DNA of 64,000 nucleotides from Gonatopus flavifemur (Eukaryota > Arthropoda > Insecta > Hymenoptera > Dryinidae). Below are positions 1 through 11,594 of this stretch, in pieces. Both the position numbers and the translations under genes were made by a program. The first letter of the stretch is position 1; every line of letters starts with the position of its first letter. The DNA lies in contig JAFFJZ010000087.1 in assembly GCA_018340375.1 (NCBI GenBank), positions 186,001 to 250,000 on the forward strand, written 5' to 3'. Below the pieces are notes generated by a model. It did not search any database, had not been told where the DNA came from, and worked only from the letters and a program-made list of their open reading frames with translations.

Positions 1-931
1 CAGACTGCTAATGAAATATGTAAATCCTCTAGAAAACAGGGTTCCCACCAACCAGGGAAATCAGGGAAAAGTCAGGGAATCTATTTCCCATCTAAAAGTC
101 AGGGAAATATCAGGGAATCCTGTGAGGAGAAACACAAATTTTTGATTTTTTCATTTTTCTAAGAAAACATTGGAGTAAATGATTCTCTTCCACACTTTTT
201 TCAGAACAACCTAAATTTTCAGCAATCTTCAAGAAACAAAATAGATATTCAAAGTAAAACAAAATTATGATGATTTATGAACTTTTCATGTCAATCGGAA
301 CAGGTGATTCACATTTTAAAAATAATCATAAAACGAAATGATATCGATAAGAAACACTGAGAAAAGAATTTGGTTACATGAAATAAATACATTTATTCGT
401 CACTTAGTGAGAAATATTCATTTACTGTCAACAAATATAGTAACTATTGACAAATATCACAGTTGGGACACGTAGGATCTATTTTATACAGCATTTAGAA
501 TGAAAAAACCACTCATTTTTATTTCATATCAATAATTCCATATTTTTTTCAAGTAACGAATGACTCTTATTCCATAACGAAGTGATTTGATATCTCTAAC
601 TTTTTCATAAGATAAATCACAGTTGAATATGAGTCCACACAAAATACAAATCATTCAAATCGAATTTGAGAAATAGTTGGATGTAAGTAATTAGTTTCCG
701 ATCAATACGAGATTTATTTTGCTGGCATGCAGATTTATTAATAGTTAATGAATCTGATTTGTGACAAACATTATATAAGTTTGGCATGACTCTTCACATA
801 TGTGGATGTGGCGGTCTCAGTGTTGGCGCACGCGCGATGAGCGTTATGTTAGCCACCACAACACGATAACACTTATAACACTTATAATTTCGCCGGTTAA
901 AAAATCCATAGAATCTGACAGAATGAAATTG

Positions 932-1105
932 AATGGGATTTGGTCAGAACATTGCGCGGGACTCAATCAGATTCGGCGAGATTCGATCAGAATTACATTG
1001 AGAAAACATATTCATCTAATTAAATCTCATTGAAAATAGTTAAATAAGATTTGGTCGGAACATTGTGTGAGATTCAATGAGATTTGGCGAGAATCAATGG
1101 ATTTG
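932..1105. repeat. Two imperfect copies of a GATTTGGTC..GATTC repeat
   Basis: Two copies of about 60 bp (near 932-991 and 1046-1105) share the pattern GATTTGGTC-GAACATTG followed by GATTC-rich DNA. They are spaced about 114 bp apart in direct orientation. The flanking region (790-1020) is locally GC-richer than its surroundings. The short reading frame across it shows no coding signature and is not annotated as a gene. Confidence 0.45.
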
Positions 1106-1421
1106 TTTTACCAGGGTTACCTTTGAATCTATAATTTTTAATGATTTATATAGTTTTGAATGAGAAGAGGACTGTGTTGGGATAACAGCTTGTAATAACA
1201 TCAATTAAAATCCACCATATGAAACTATTAAGAGCCATTGTAGAATACCAGTTTCTGATATTCAACTGTTTTTTTTTAATTACGGCTATTATGAACTATC
1301 ATTTCGATACAGTTCCTGATTCAAAACTATATAAACTAATCATAATCAGAACGGTAGAGTCAATAATAAATTATAGGTTCAAAACACTCATTCGAAACTA
1401 TTCCCATTTACAATGGTTTTT

Positions 1422-1747
1422 TACACTGAGAAAAGTATTTATTCATAGTGAACAAGATTTTTTAATAGTTAACAAATCCTATATTTGCTTATGCGGAAAT
1501 AAATATTGAGTTGTTATCATCCAGCGTCATATTTGAGATCATTTTTTGTATCAAATCCATATTTGTTAACTATTAACAAACCGTGTTTTTGCGCGAAATG
1601 TCACATAAAATCAATCGTAGTTGGCGTATATCGCCAACTATGATGTTTATTGACAATTACCATATTTATTCATAATTGATGAATATTTTTGAACAGACGC
1701 CAAATAAATATATTCATTTAATATAAGTAAACTCTCCTCTCAGTGTA
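1422..1747. mobile_element. MITE with TACACTGAGAAAA-type inverted ends
   Basis: The left end TACACTGAGAAAA (from 1422) is mirrored by a right end terminating CTCAGTGTA at 1747. TA at the outermost positions fits a TA target duplication (element proper 1424-1745). The interior has repeated words such as AGTTAACAAAT and TTATTCAT. A second copy in opposite orientation ends at 2171. A further CACTGAGAAAAG end lies at 355. No reading frame of note. Confidence 0.6.
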
Positions 1748-2009
1748 CAGAAAATTTTGAGCAAGCAATGATGTGTATCAACTGTGTCAAATGGTTATAT
1801 CAATGAATCGTGTTGTTAGTTCAACTTAATTATATATATATAATCTTCCTTCAAATCACATTATTCTCCAATTGATTAATTCTTCAATATTGGCCCGAAT
1901 AATATGAAAATATTCTAAAATTTATATTGTACTCAGAGAATTTCATAGTAGTTTTGAATTCAATTGTTCAATTTTTCAACCAACTGAAAATCAATTCCAT
2001 ACAAAAATA

Positions 2010-2171
2010 TGATTTGTTAATAGTTGACGAATGTTGAAGTTATCTAAAGAGCATCGCACAAATATGCGGCTTGGTGATAATAATTTTATATTTATTACGC
2101 CATAAGCAGATATAGGGTTCGTTGACTGTAACTAATCTTGTCAACTATAAATCAATCTTTTTCTCAGTGTA
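2010..2171 (-). mobile_element. Second copy (partial) of the TACACTGAG MITE, inverted
   Basis: Read on the minus strand from 2171, this segment starts TTACACTGAGAAAAA. It then follows the order of words seen from 1422: a GACAAGATT-like word, GTTAACAA-like words, CCTATAT-TGCTTATG, AATAAATAT and CAACTATTAACAAA. It is therefore the same family in the opposite orientation. Its other end is not clear. Confidence 0.5.
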
Positions 2172-2974
2172 AGGAATTTTGTAGCTTTCGAAATTATGAT
2201 TTGACATATTTTTGTATCCCCTATGTTGTTGGTTTTCACTGTGAAATCCCAAAAATAATCATCTGTGACAACAAATTTCGCACAAACCCTTGACATTGTA
2301 CTCTGCAAAAAATATACCATCATATGGAATCAGTAATGACCCATTTGAATAAGATTGTCTTGAATTAGACGATTCAAAGCTTGAGATTTGAATTCCTTCA
2401 AATTTGCAATGTTTTTCAATTCCTATTCAATGATTGGGAATGTGAAAAGTGTATCCCTAATAGTAATTGATAACTTTCAATTCCCACAATATAATAGACT
2501 CATGAACTAATCTGTAACATATGCAAGCACCTAAATTATATCAGTCATATACAAACAACATCGTATCGATTCAAAACTGATTGTGATTGAAATCACCCAT
2601 TCCATTCAATTGTTTCGAATGAAATGTTTTTTTTCAAGGTATGTTACAAAATTTTGAATATTATTAGAATACAGGAAAAGCTTTGGAAATCAACATCTAA
2701 GTAGCAATTAAATATCATATCTTTATCTGAAAATAAAGGAATGAAATGAATGATCCAGATTCCAACAAGAGTTAGAATAATTTTAGGAATTACAACGATT
2801 CTAATAATTTTCACACCTTTGTAGAGCGTGTTTAGAACTTATATAACAATTAATAAGAACAAAAAAATGCACATTTTCTCTTGTTTTTTAATCATCAGGG
2901 AAAAGTGTGAATTCCATGAGGAAAATCAGGGAAAAATCAGGGAATTTTGAAAAGGCATTCCAGCGGGAACCCTG

Positions 2975-3700
2975 GAAAACTGTCATGATTTTGAAGCGGG
3001 GATCCAAAGTGATTCTGGCTTTTTTCAAATATGGTGATTGCAGCCAGAAACTTTCATCTTCCCGATCAGTCCACGCTGTAGGATACTGGATTCGCCAATA
3101 CTGTCAGGAACTATCACATTTTGGATCTAGTGATCGGATAACCGTCCTTTCAGATTCTGACTCAAATTTCAACTGTTTCCAACAGGCGTTGCTCATAAAT
3201 AGAAATGCCAGTCAAAAACGCTCAATAAAAATCTTTGACCGGATCTAAGCAGTGCAAGCCATTCCCAAACGCAGTCAAATACTAACTAAATATTCTTTGA
3301 GTGTTCCAATGCGGCTATGCGGAGTTAAAAACCGCTCTAATACTGTCAGAAAATTTTGTTGACTGTTTCTGACAGCAATTTTCAGCAGGGCATTCAATCC
3401 ATTTTTATACTGATTACGATATAGACATTGAATCCGTTTTAATAATTCTTTATTCCCTATCCATTTCAATCTTCGATTCGGAATACGATTTTTTTTCAAT
3501 TGGATTCCTCAAAACCGATGATCTGCATGGATTCCCAGTGAAGAGAAAATCCTATCCAATTCAATTCGAATTCCATTCCAATATAACTTTATTCATGAAC
3601 GTGTAACAAAATTTAATACATTTTCATCCATTTGAATCTTTATCCTCCTTAATCCAAAATTCGGTATATAATTTTTGATCCATGTAATGAATTTTCAAGT
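2975..3700. other. AT-rich stretch, no gene
   Basis: No coding region is supported. An open frame of about 110 codons (2907-3248) starts inside the right end of the CAGGG element, lacks an ATG at its start and has no recognisable domain. From about 3390 the sequence belongs to the repeat that recurs at 3710 and, inverted, at 4200-4300. Confidence 0.6.
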
Positions 3701-4300
3701 CTTCATCGTTCAATCCATTTCTATACTGATTACGGTATAGACATTGAATCCATTTCAATCATTTCTAATTCTCTATCCATTTCAATCACAGATTCGGAAT
3801 AAGATTGTGTTTCAATTGGATTCCTCAAAACCGATGATCTGCATGGATTCCCAGTGAAGAAAAATTCTATACAATTCAATCAAAATTTGATTCCAATATA
3901 ACTTCATTCTTGGAAGCGTAAGAAACTTGATTACATTTGTATTCATTTGAGTCTTCAATTCATTCCCAATCCTGAATTTCATTACATGGAATAAAAAGTA
4001 TACACTATAGAACCTCGCAATAGAAATGGTACCCCGCTCCCTTTAACGCACGGCAGAAACCGTGAATGAAAAAGAAGAAGAGTTGTGTTATTGCGAGATT
4101 CCATTGTATACAGAATTCAGGATGAGAAAGAATTGAAGATTCAAATACATACAAATAAATCAAATTTCATTGAATTTTCAACAATACACTTGTATTGGGA
4201 ATGAAATTTGGATTGAATTGGATAAGCTTTCTCTACACTTGGAATCCATACAGATTATCGGTTTTCAGGAATTCGATTGAAAAACAATCGTATTCCGAAT
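3388..4300. repeat. Direct and inverted copies of a TCAATCCATTT..CATGGATTCCCAGTG repeat
   Basis: A segment of about 160 bp at 3388-3550 recurs in direct orientation at 3710-3875; both carry the words CTGATTACG-TATAGACATTGAAT and CCGATGATCTGCATGGATTC. The second copy has an inverted partner at about 4200-4300, so 3710-4300 forms a large imperfect palindrome centred near 4055. A smaller inverted pair, at about 3999-4024 and 4088-4111, sits at the centre and brackets a short GC-richer piece. Confidence 0.6.
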
Positions 4301-4308
4301 CTATGATT

Positions 4309-4416
4309 AAAATGGATAGGAAATAAAAAATGATTGAAATGGATAGGAAATAAAAAATGATTAAAATGGATAGGAAATAAAAAATGATTAAAATGGATAG
4401 GAAATAAAAAATGATT
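4309..4416 (+). repeat. 27-bp tandem repeat, four units
   Basis: Four consecutive 27-bp units of the form AAAATGGATAGG-AAATAAAAAA-TGATT, with one base alternating between A and G at the unit boundary. The first unit continues the inverted arm of the neighbouring palindrome, so the tandem expansion seems to have started at a transposon arm. Confidence 0.85.
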
Positions 4417-4439
4417 GAAACGTGAAGATATCATATAAT

Positions 4440-4501
4440 ATCAATATTAGAAATCAAACATTTTGGTCAGGGAAGTTTTTTCTCAAAGTCTGTGGACACC
4501 C
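4440..4501. mobile_element. Right-end fragment of a CAGGGTGTC-type element
   Basis: The segment contains GTCAGGGAA and ends in GGACACCCTG at 4501, the reverse complement of a CAGGGTGTCC-type start. A matching start occurs at 5357, but the two face away from each other, so they are parts of different copies or of one rearranged copy. No duplication is recognisable. Confidence 0.4.
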
Positions 4502-5356
4502 TGAATTCTAATAGTGGTCATGTACGTCTGTTTCAGGCTCAGTACATAACTCACTCATCACTTGTTATTATTTCTTGGAAATTACATTTAACCACAAAAC
4601 TAAATCGGATTTAATTATGTGTGTAATTAAAATTTTCCCAAAACTTGACATATTGTAAATTCACATCTTCAATCAATAGGTATATTTCGTGATTCGTACA
4701 AAGGTGAGTAGTACCACATCACGGATTACTTCTATTGGCGACAGTAAAAAACACTAAGAGTGAGGGGGGGTCGGATAGGGCTGATAATGAATTAATGTTC
4801 CTCACCACTGAACATACAATTATTGCAGTCACTAATACACATGAACTAGATACGAAAGCTATGAGCTATAACTAAACTCGCTTCTTTCCTCGGACCACAT
4901 TGTACATCCTCTTTCAAATGATATTGTATAAAATTGTATCAAAAGAATTTATTAATACAACTTATTATTAACCAAGGAAATGTTCTCTGTTAATAGTTCC
5001 TTTTAATTACAATAAGATCGACAAGTGTACAAATGATGATAGAAATGAACATTTGAGTTGTTGCTCGTTCGTTTCATACACTTTGGAGGTTTTGTATTTT
5101 TGAGAGTTTTGTTATTTGTCAATATATACGTATATCATCATTCCAAATGCAAAATATGAAATTATTTGTAAAAATTTCGATTTAAAATAATGTGCAGCTC
5201 ATCCTTTGATTACAATCCTTCTGTCGGACTTGAGGCGTATGGATTTAATTATATTTATGTTTATCGGATAATGCCATTCTATATTAGTATAAATTACTGA
5301 TATGAAAATTCATAACCACTAATTTGTTGTAAAATGCTATACTTAGTACAAAAGGA
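4502..5356. other. AT-rich stretch, nothing recognised
   Basis: About 850 bp with no supported coding region, RNA gene or clear repeat. A run of seven G lies near 4764. Confidence 0.55.
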
Positions 5357-5405
5357 CAGGGTGTCTACCAGATCTGGAGAACCTGGAAAAGTCAGGGAAT
5401 TTTTT
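5357..5405. mobile_element. Left-end fragment of a CAGGGTGTC-type element
   Basis: It starts CAGGGTGTCTACC and contains CCTGGAAAAGTCAGGGAAT, the same subterminal word as the larger CAGGG elements at 37 and 5600. The matching right end is not seen downstream. Confidence 0.4.
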
Positions 5406-5499
5406 CACTCGCTATCACACTGTTAGAATTATTTGTGTTAAATTTCATTTACATTTTTCCATATAAATTTGTACATTGAATTTGAACATCTGAATTTCT

Positions 5500-5599
5500 A
5501 TTGTGTTGTCTATTGAGTCGCCTTCGATGCTACATATTTTTGATGCTACATAGCGGCGATCCTATATATTATGTCCAGGTGTCTCGATGCTACATAGAT
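5500..5599 (+). repeat. Left part of the CTACATA tandem array
   Basis: The segment contains GATGCTACATA three times, plus GCGGCGATCCTATATA. These are the words that make up the array at 14333-15040. It ends exactly at the ATAGAT duplication next to the 8.7-kb insertion, so it is the left part of one formerly continuous array. Confidence 0.8.
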
Positions 5600-6837
5600 C
5601 AGGGTTGCGACAGGTCAGGGAAGTCAGGGAAATCAGGGAAAAGTCAGGGAATTAAAAAATGGTCAGGGAAATCAGGGAAAAGGAAGGGAAACTCATTGCA
5701 AGGTCAGGGAATTCCGCTCCAAGATTTTTATAATTACGCCCGAAAATGAAATTTGTTAAATAACTAAATTTTTGTAAGGTATGTCTTTTGTTTCCAATAT
5801 TTTCACCAGTACGTTCATACGAACACTCCAGATATGCATCCTGGCTGTATAATTGAAGATTCAATTCATCCATCTGACAAAAAATATACTTTCAATCAGT
5901 CATAGGTCTGTACAGTATCCTATTTCTTAATTCCCCGACCGAATTATATTTTTCTTGTATTATTTTATTATATATATTATTACTTTATTAATTATTATCC
6001 ATCTAAGTACACTAGCATTCTTCTGAGTACATCCGTTGTACACTGTTAAAAAAAATTGTAATTTTCCGGTACCATGGAACTGGAAAATTTCGGTTCATAA
6101 TGAATGTTTCCGTCCACGTACAGGGAAATCTCTGTTGTACTGAAATTTTTCCGTATTTTACGGAGAACAATGTCGCTGCACGGAAAAAAATGTGTATGGT
6201 AGAACCAACAATATAAGAATTGTTAACATTTCATTGCTGGTTATACAATAATTTGTTGCTCTTACAGCAACAGCACATTGTTTCAGTAACAAGAATTGTA
6301 TTGCTGAAAATCACTGGTTAAAATGACAATATGAGTTGCCATTTCAACTCACAATACATATTGCTGATTTGACGAAACAAAATTAAGCAGCGAGAACACT
6401 GAGTATCACTGAATTAACAAAACAAATTGTCGTAACAAAATCCATTCATTGTCAAAACAGCTATATATTTTGAACATATAAAACAATATAATTATTACCT
6501 TGAGAAATTAATTATAAACCACCACGGGAGGTGATTAAAAATGATATCCAAGTGATATACATTTTTCTGCTAACCCTTTTTTAATCAAGTTTTTCTTGAA
6601 TTCACAAACACAAAAATTAATTCCAATTTTTGATTAAGCAACAAATTTTACATGCGTTTAATTGAAAAAAAAAACAAAATTGAAAAGTTTTATTCGTTTA
6701 AGAAAAAATTCCTGTGATTCAAATCCTAATTCATCCATTCAATATGCACAATTTTATGTTTCTCTTGAATGTATTTTCATCGTAAACTCTAAACATAGTC
6801 GAGGATTACAACATATGGCAATTTGAGTACTCAATTG

Positions 6838-6918
6838 TCATCTTGGAGATCAGCTGATGTGACAAAGACTTTGATTCCTACTCGGAGGACCCGGGTTCGA
6901 ATCTCGCTAAGACAACTT
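6838..6918 (+). repeat. tRNA-like (SINE-head-like) segment
   Basis: GGGTTCGAATC at 6893-6903 matches a pol III B box (T-loop) and follows GACCC. An upstream A box is weak, and the acceptor and anticodon stems do not fold convincingly. It is more likely a tRNA-derived SINE or tRNA relic than a working tRNA. It sits 130 bp from the DD41D element. Confidence 0.3.
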
Positions 6919-7049
6919 CGCAACATTGGAACTTGAAACCGCCTTTTCTTCACAAATGGATTAGCACAAATCGTAATAGAATGTTCGTAAAGATAAATTT
7001 GGACGAAAAATTTTTGTCCTCGGCCAAAAGTGATATTTTTTTAAATATA

Positions 7050-9077
7050 CAGGGTGGGGCATTTAAAGTGTCGCGGGCGTTTTTTCCAAAAATAAAATGA
7101 GATACGAGAAAATTTTTCGGACAAAAATTGTAGGGTATCGAGGGGGACATCCGATGGTGGCCTTGGCTTTGACCACAAATCTCATCTTCAAGGGCATTCT
7201 GAGGTCAACTCTTGTTTTTTAAATAGCATCTCATATTTTTTACTGCAGATTTGGATTCTAGGTCAAAAACCAAGAAACTTTTGTCTGAACCATTTTCCTG
7301 AAATCCGCAAAGATGGCGCTCTAATCGATATTGTTCCATACTGAATCTGACATTAGAATAACTCGAAAACGAAGGGTCTTGGAGGAGAATGTTTCGGACA
7401 AAAGTTGTCTGATTCCAAGGGGGACCCCTTGAACTGAAACGGAGGTGATGGGGTATAACAGACAAAACACAACACATTTCAATCGTCTACATCACTTGGA
7501 TAATTTTAATGCAGTAGATGCTCAAAATGATGGCCTTCGACTTCAATACACATTTCAAAACGTTTTACAAAAGATTGCTGAACTCGTGCTAAAATATCTT
7601 CATTGATGCTCGCGCATGCATTGATGATTCGTTGACGCATATTCTCAGGTGTAGTCGGTGCTTGTTGATAAACTGTATCTTTTATGTATCCCCATGAAAA
7701 AAAATCTGGAGAAGTAAGATCCGGTGAACGGGCAGGCCAATGAACTGGTCCACGACGTCCTATCCATCGTCCAGGATAATCTCTGTCCAATATTTCTCGA
7801 GCTGTGACTGCATAATGGGATGGACAACCATCGTGTTGATACCACATATTCAATCGTTCCTGAATAGGTATGTCTTCAAGTAATGTTGGAAGTACTTGAT
7901 CTAAGAAATGTCTGTACTTCTCTCCATTTAGCGTATCTGCAATGAAGTACGGTCCAATTACTCGAGATCGAAAAATACCACACCAAACATTCACAGCCCA
8001 TTGTCTTTGATGCTCTACTTGACGTAACCATCTTGGATTTTCTGTCGCCCAGTAATGCATATTATGTCGATTTACTTGACCATGATTGGTGAACGTCGAC
8101 TCATCAGAAAATAATATGTTGATGAAGTTGTTATTGTGCATTTGCGCTAGACCCCATCGACAAAACTGTACACAATTTTCGAAATCATCACCGTGAAGGT
8201 CTTGATGCAAACAAATGTGATACGGATGGAATTTGTGACGTTTCAGTATTCGAAGAACACTTCTTCGAGAAATTCCCGAATGGAGTTCAATTTCACGAGA
8301 GCTCACGTGTGGATTATTGGCTACTGCAGCTAGTACATTAACTTCCGCATTTTCTCCGCTAACAGTTCTCATTCGATGTCGTTTTTCCCTTGTAACACTT
8401 CCCGTTTCTGAGAATAATTTTGTAATGCGTTGAAAATACCTAATGGATGGCGTTGTTCTTTCAGGAAATCGTTCTGCATACAAGTCATATGCTTGTCTGG
8501 GGTTCTTATGCACTTCACCGTAAATGTAGATCATATCGATCGTTTCAGAAACCGTGTATCGGATATCCATGATTTTCAATTTGTCATAAACCAAGTAATA
8601 ATCAAATGTAACTGACAAACTGACTTTCAAAATCGTGAATTTTCACTGAACTCGTTTGTTTACATCGCGTGAGCTCCGAATGGTGGTAATGTAGACGATT
8701 GAAATGTGTTATGTATTGACAACTTTTGTACGAAACATTCTTTTGCAAGACCCTTCGTTTTCGAGTTATTCGAATGTCAGATTCAAAATGGAACAATATC
8801 GATTGGAGCGCCATTTTTGCGGATTTCAGGAAAATGGTTCAGACAAAAGTTTCTTGGTTTTTGACCTAGAATCCAAATCTGCAGTAAAAAATATGAGATG
8901 CTATTTAAAAAACAAGAGTTGATCTCAGAATGCCCTTGAAGATGAGATTTGAGGTCAAAGCCAAGGCCACCATCGGATGTCCCCCTCGGTACCCTACAAC
9001 TTTTGTCCGAAAAATTTTCTCGTATCTCACTTTATTTTTGGAAAAAACGCCCGCGACACTTTAAATGCCCCACCCTG
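7050..9077 (-). mobile_element. DD41D mariner-like transposon with long inverted repeats
   Basis: The element starts CAGGGTGGGGCATTT at 7050 and ends with its reverse complement at 9077. TA flanks both sides (7048-7049 and 9078-9079), the standard Tc1/mariner target duplication. The inverted repeats are unusually long: about 7050-7497 pairs with about 8682-9077. The left arm has roughly 50 bp more, near 7405-7460. The single transposase gene lies on the minus strand between the arms. The arms produce mirrored short open frames that are not genes. Total length is 2,028 bp. The intact gene and well-preserved arms suggest a fairly young copy. Confidence 0.9.
7506..8570 (-). CDS. Transposase, Tc1/mariner superfamily, DD41D type
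   Basis: DDE/D transposase that would cut at the element's ends and insert at TA. The frame is open from 8630 to 7506 (374 codons). I prefer the second ATG at 8570 (354 aa, starting MDIRYTVSE) because the first 20 residues look like extra upstream DNA. Residue numbers below are for the 374-codon frame. An N-terminal helix-turn-helix region (about 30-135) includes SGISRRSVLRILKRH. The first catalytic Asp is in ILFSDESTF (D176), the second in WYQHDGCPSHY (D267), the third in SPDLTSPDFFSWG (D309). Exactly 41 residues lie between the second and third, against 34 in classic mariners. GPVHWPARSPDL is typical of the group. In many insect genomes such ORFs are annotated as Tc3-like transposases. No frameshift or stop is seen, so activity is possible. 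Confidence 0.92.
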   Translation of the reverse strand: MDIRYTVSETIDMIYIYGEVHKNPRQAYDLYAERFPERTTPSIRYFQRITKLFSETGSVTREKRHRMRTVSGENAEVNVLAAVANNPHVSSREIELHSGISRRSVLRILKRHKFHPYHICLHQDLHGDDFENCVQFCRWGLAQMHNNNFINILFSDESTFTNHGQVNRHNMHYWATENPRWLRQVEHQRQWAVNVWCGIFRSRVIGPYFIADTLNGEKYRHFLDQVLPTLLEDIPIQERLNMWYQHDGCPSHYAVTAREILDRDYPGRWIGRRGPVHWPARSPDLTSPDFFSWGYIKDTVYQQAPTTPENMRQRIINACASINEDILARVQQSFVKRFEMCIEVEGHHFEHLLH

Positions 9078-9102
9078 TATAAATACAAATTTTGTATGTA
9101 AC

Positions 9103-11594
9103 TACACTGAGAAAAAAAAGTGCTTTGAATCAATGAATTTTTCTTTGAGTCCAAGAAATGGATTCATCCAATGGTATCTGTGGAGTTATTGCTTCAACTT
9201 CATGTAATATATGATTCACGCAGAAGTGGTAGGATCATTGACTGAAATATGAGATACTTAGAATTGATAAAAAAATCATTTCATGAAAAATTTTTATTTT
9301 AGAATCAAAGAAATACTATATGATTCAATGAATTATGTATTTGATAGACAGAAGCCATTCATAACACTTATACACCCAATTGTAGTGCCAAAATGATACA
9401 TTTTCCTTTCAATAGAATATGTCATTATTCGAGTATAAGAATTTTTAGAATAGGAGAATATCAATTCAAATGATATGAAGATTTCTTAAATTTGAAGTGA
9501 AATTCCATTATGAGTATAAAATGAAAATTTGGTTCGAATAAATGAATATTTGAGACAATGAATATTTTTTCCAATCTAAAAAGTCTATTTTATAGAATGT
9601 ATGAAATCAGTTATTGGTAACAAAGTTGTTGTAAAATCACTTCAATCCAAAAGATCTTCAAAACATTCAGAAAAGCTATTTATATTAATATATCTTTCTT
9701 CAAATCAATGAATTGTGCTTTGATTGGATGAATTATGTTTTAAAAAATTTTCAAAATAAAAAGGGATCAGGGCAGCTGTACAAGGGCGGGGGTGCCTTTC
9801 TAGTTCTTGTGATCTGTAATTTATTTGAAACAATTGGATTATTCGATCGGATGATTATTGTGTTAGAGAAGTCCGAAGAAACTGCTTTCCTCCTATGCGA
9901 TGAAGTTTCATTCGCTGATGATGTTCAATGCTGTAATCTGGAAGAAATATTCATTTGGACGAAACATTACTCACTATAGGTTCAGGGTGAATTAGCTCTT
10001 TATATACAAACTGTACTGCAGAAAGATATCTTGTGAGAAAACATTGCCATCTTCTGAAAACTGATCGCAATTTGTCGGAGTGAATTGAACACACTTTTGT
10101 TTCAAAAATATATTCCTTCATTCCAATGAATTCATCACATTCGATCGATCTATCGATTCAATGGACTCGATGAACCCTTTCTTTGCAAAAAACTCTCTGG
10201 ATTTTGCCGCATGTATTCAATTTTTTTTACTTCAGAGATGGTATTGACAAAAGTAATCAATTTGCGATCAATAAAATCCTTTTTCAACTACAAATGAGAA
10301 TTTTTGATCAGGTAATTTATTGGTATAAATAAGATAGCCTTATTTTGTCGGTATAAAATAGTTTTGGCATCATCCATAAATCATATGACGGTTTTCTTTG
10401 CTTCGTTTTTTGTCGCATCAACTTCAGATATGGTGAACGAGATACAGAAGAAAGCAGAGACAAGCGTGATATAATTTGTGGACGTTTCTTGTGATTTTGA
10501 AAATATATTCATTCAACAAAATAAATTGGAAATCAATGAAATACATTTACCTAATTCATCCTAATTGTATTGGCTTCCTTTATTGATTGGGATAGAATAA
10601 TTTCTCAAAATAAATTAAATGATCATTATTTCAAATGAACCGATTCATTAATTTAATGACACTCGATACAATCATTCTATTGATTTTGATTAATCATTTT
10701 CCTCATTATGAAGAAACAAAATGTATTCCTTAGAAGAAATGGTTGTTTGAATGGAATTCTGAAATCATGGATTATGAAGCCTTATTTCATTGAGTTAAAA
10801 ATCATCCAAACTATCATCGTTCATATCAAGCCTATTCCATGAAATAGCTCACATTAAAACAATTACTTTAAAATTCGAACTAAAAAAGTATTTGATTGTG
10901 ATCATAAACTCAGTTTTCCGTTCAAACGACAAATCTCTTGGAATTAAAATTCAAAACTATTGAGTATATAATTTGATTTAATCGTGTGGAAAGACTACTT
11001 TCATTGAAATGAATGGGATTGTTATACTCTAGATTATACCAGTTGATAAATAACAGCATTTTCGGTCCTATAATGTTCATGTTCTTGAATAGAATAATTA
11101 TTTCATGAGCCTAATCTAGCATTATTTTGTAGTGATGGAAATAGTTCATCATTTGTAAACCATGGCCATGCATTTTATGAAATATATTTTCACTTAGAAC
11201 AAACAATCATCCTGGTGAAGAAATGAATCATTATACAGAATACTTGATTTTTAAGAAATCATATTTTAGGTACAATACCGTTCAATTTCCATTGGAAACT
11301 CTAAGTTATGAAATTGAAGAAGAGTTTCATTGATTTTCACATTGAAATGCTTCATGTGGGAATCATAATTTGAATAAAAGATGGTATTGATAACAATAAT
11401 TAGTTATTCAGTCCATAAAATGATTCTTTCATTTCAGAAAATAAATTCCAATGAGATGGTTTGTTAGTACGAATCAAACGAATTTATGTGGTTATAAAAT
11501 GAGTATAGAGACAAAAAGATATTTATTTAATGCAATGAATTCGGACTCAATGAAATTCACTTCATCGATTCAAAGAATTTTTTTTCTCAGTGTA
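9103..11594. mobile_element. 2.5-kb TACACTGAGAAAA-ended element, no transposase seen
   Basis: The left end TACACTGAGAAAAAAAA (9103) and right end TTTTTTTTCTCAGTGTA (ending 11594) are inverted copies. TTTGAATC(A/G)ATGAA follows each end, and TA flanks fit a TA duplication. The interior is strongly AT-rich and full of variants of TTCATTGAATCAA and GATGAAT. An 88-codon frame at 9713-9979 lacks a proper start or any known domain. The ends match the MITE at 1422, so the two may be mobilised by the same transposase. Confidence 0.6.

Larger units (their letters stand above)
37..2974. mobile_element. 2.9-kb CAGGG-ended DNA element, non-autonomous or composite
   Basis: The left end reads CAGGGTTCCC (37-46) and the right end is its exact reverse complement (2965-2974). 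GAAAA lies directly outside both ends (32-36 and 2975-2979), fitting a 5-bp target duplication, although that word is low in complexity. Inside each end are short direct repeats of the word TCAGGGAAA in the same strand sense (48-120 and 2896-2945), so they are not part of the inverted repeat. No transposase reading frame is visible. The interior is AT-rich and holds CACTGAG-type MITEs. CAGGG ends recall hAT transposons, but a 5-bp duplication is not the usual 8 bp, so the superfamily is left open. Confidence 0.65.

Noticed and set aside
2907..3248. 113-codon frame
   Set aside because: It begins in a transposon end without ATG and has no domain.
8704..9207. Two open frames in the right arm of the DD41D element, and mirrored ones at 6950-7477
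   Set aside because: They are translations of the inverted repeats, which appear in both arms on opposite strands.
9713..9979. 88-codon frame inside the CACTGAG element
   Set aside because: It has no proper start and no transposase motif, and the element looks non-coding.
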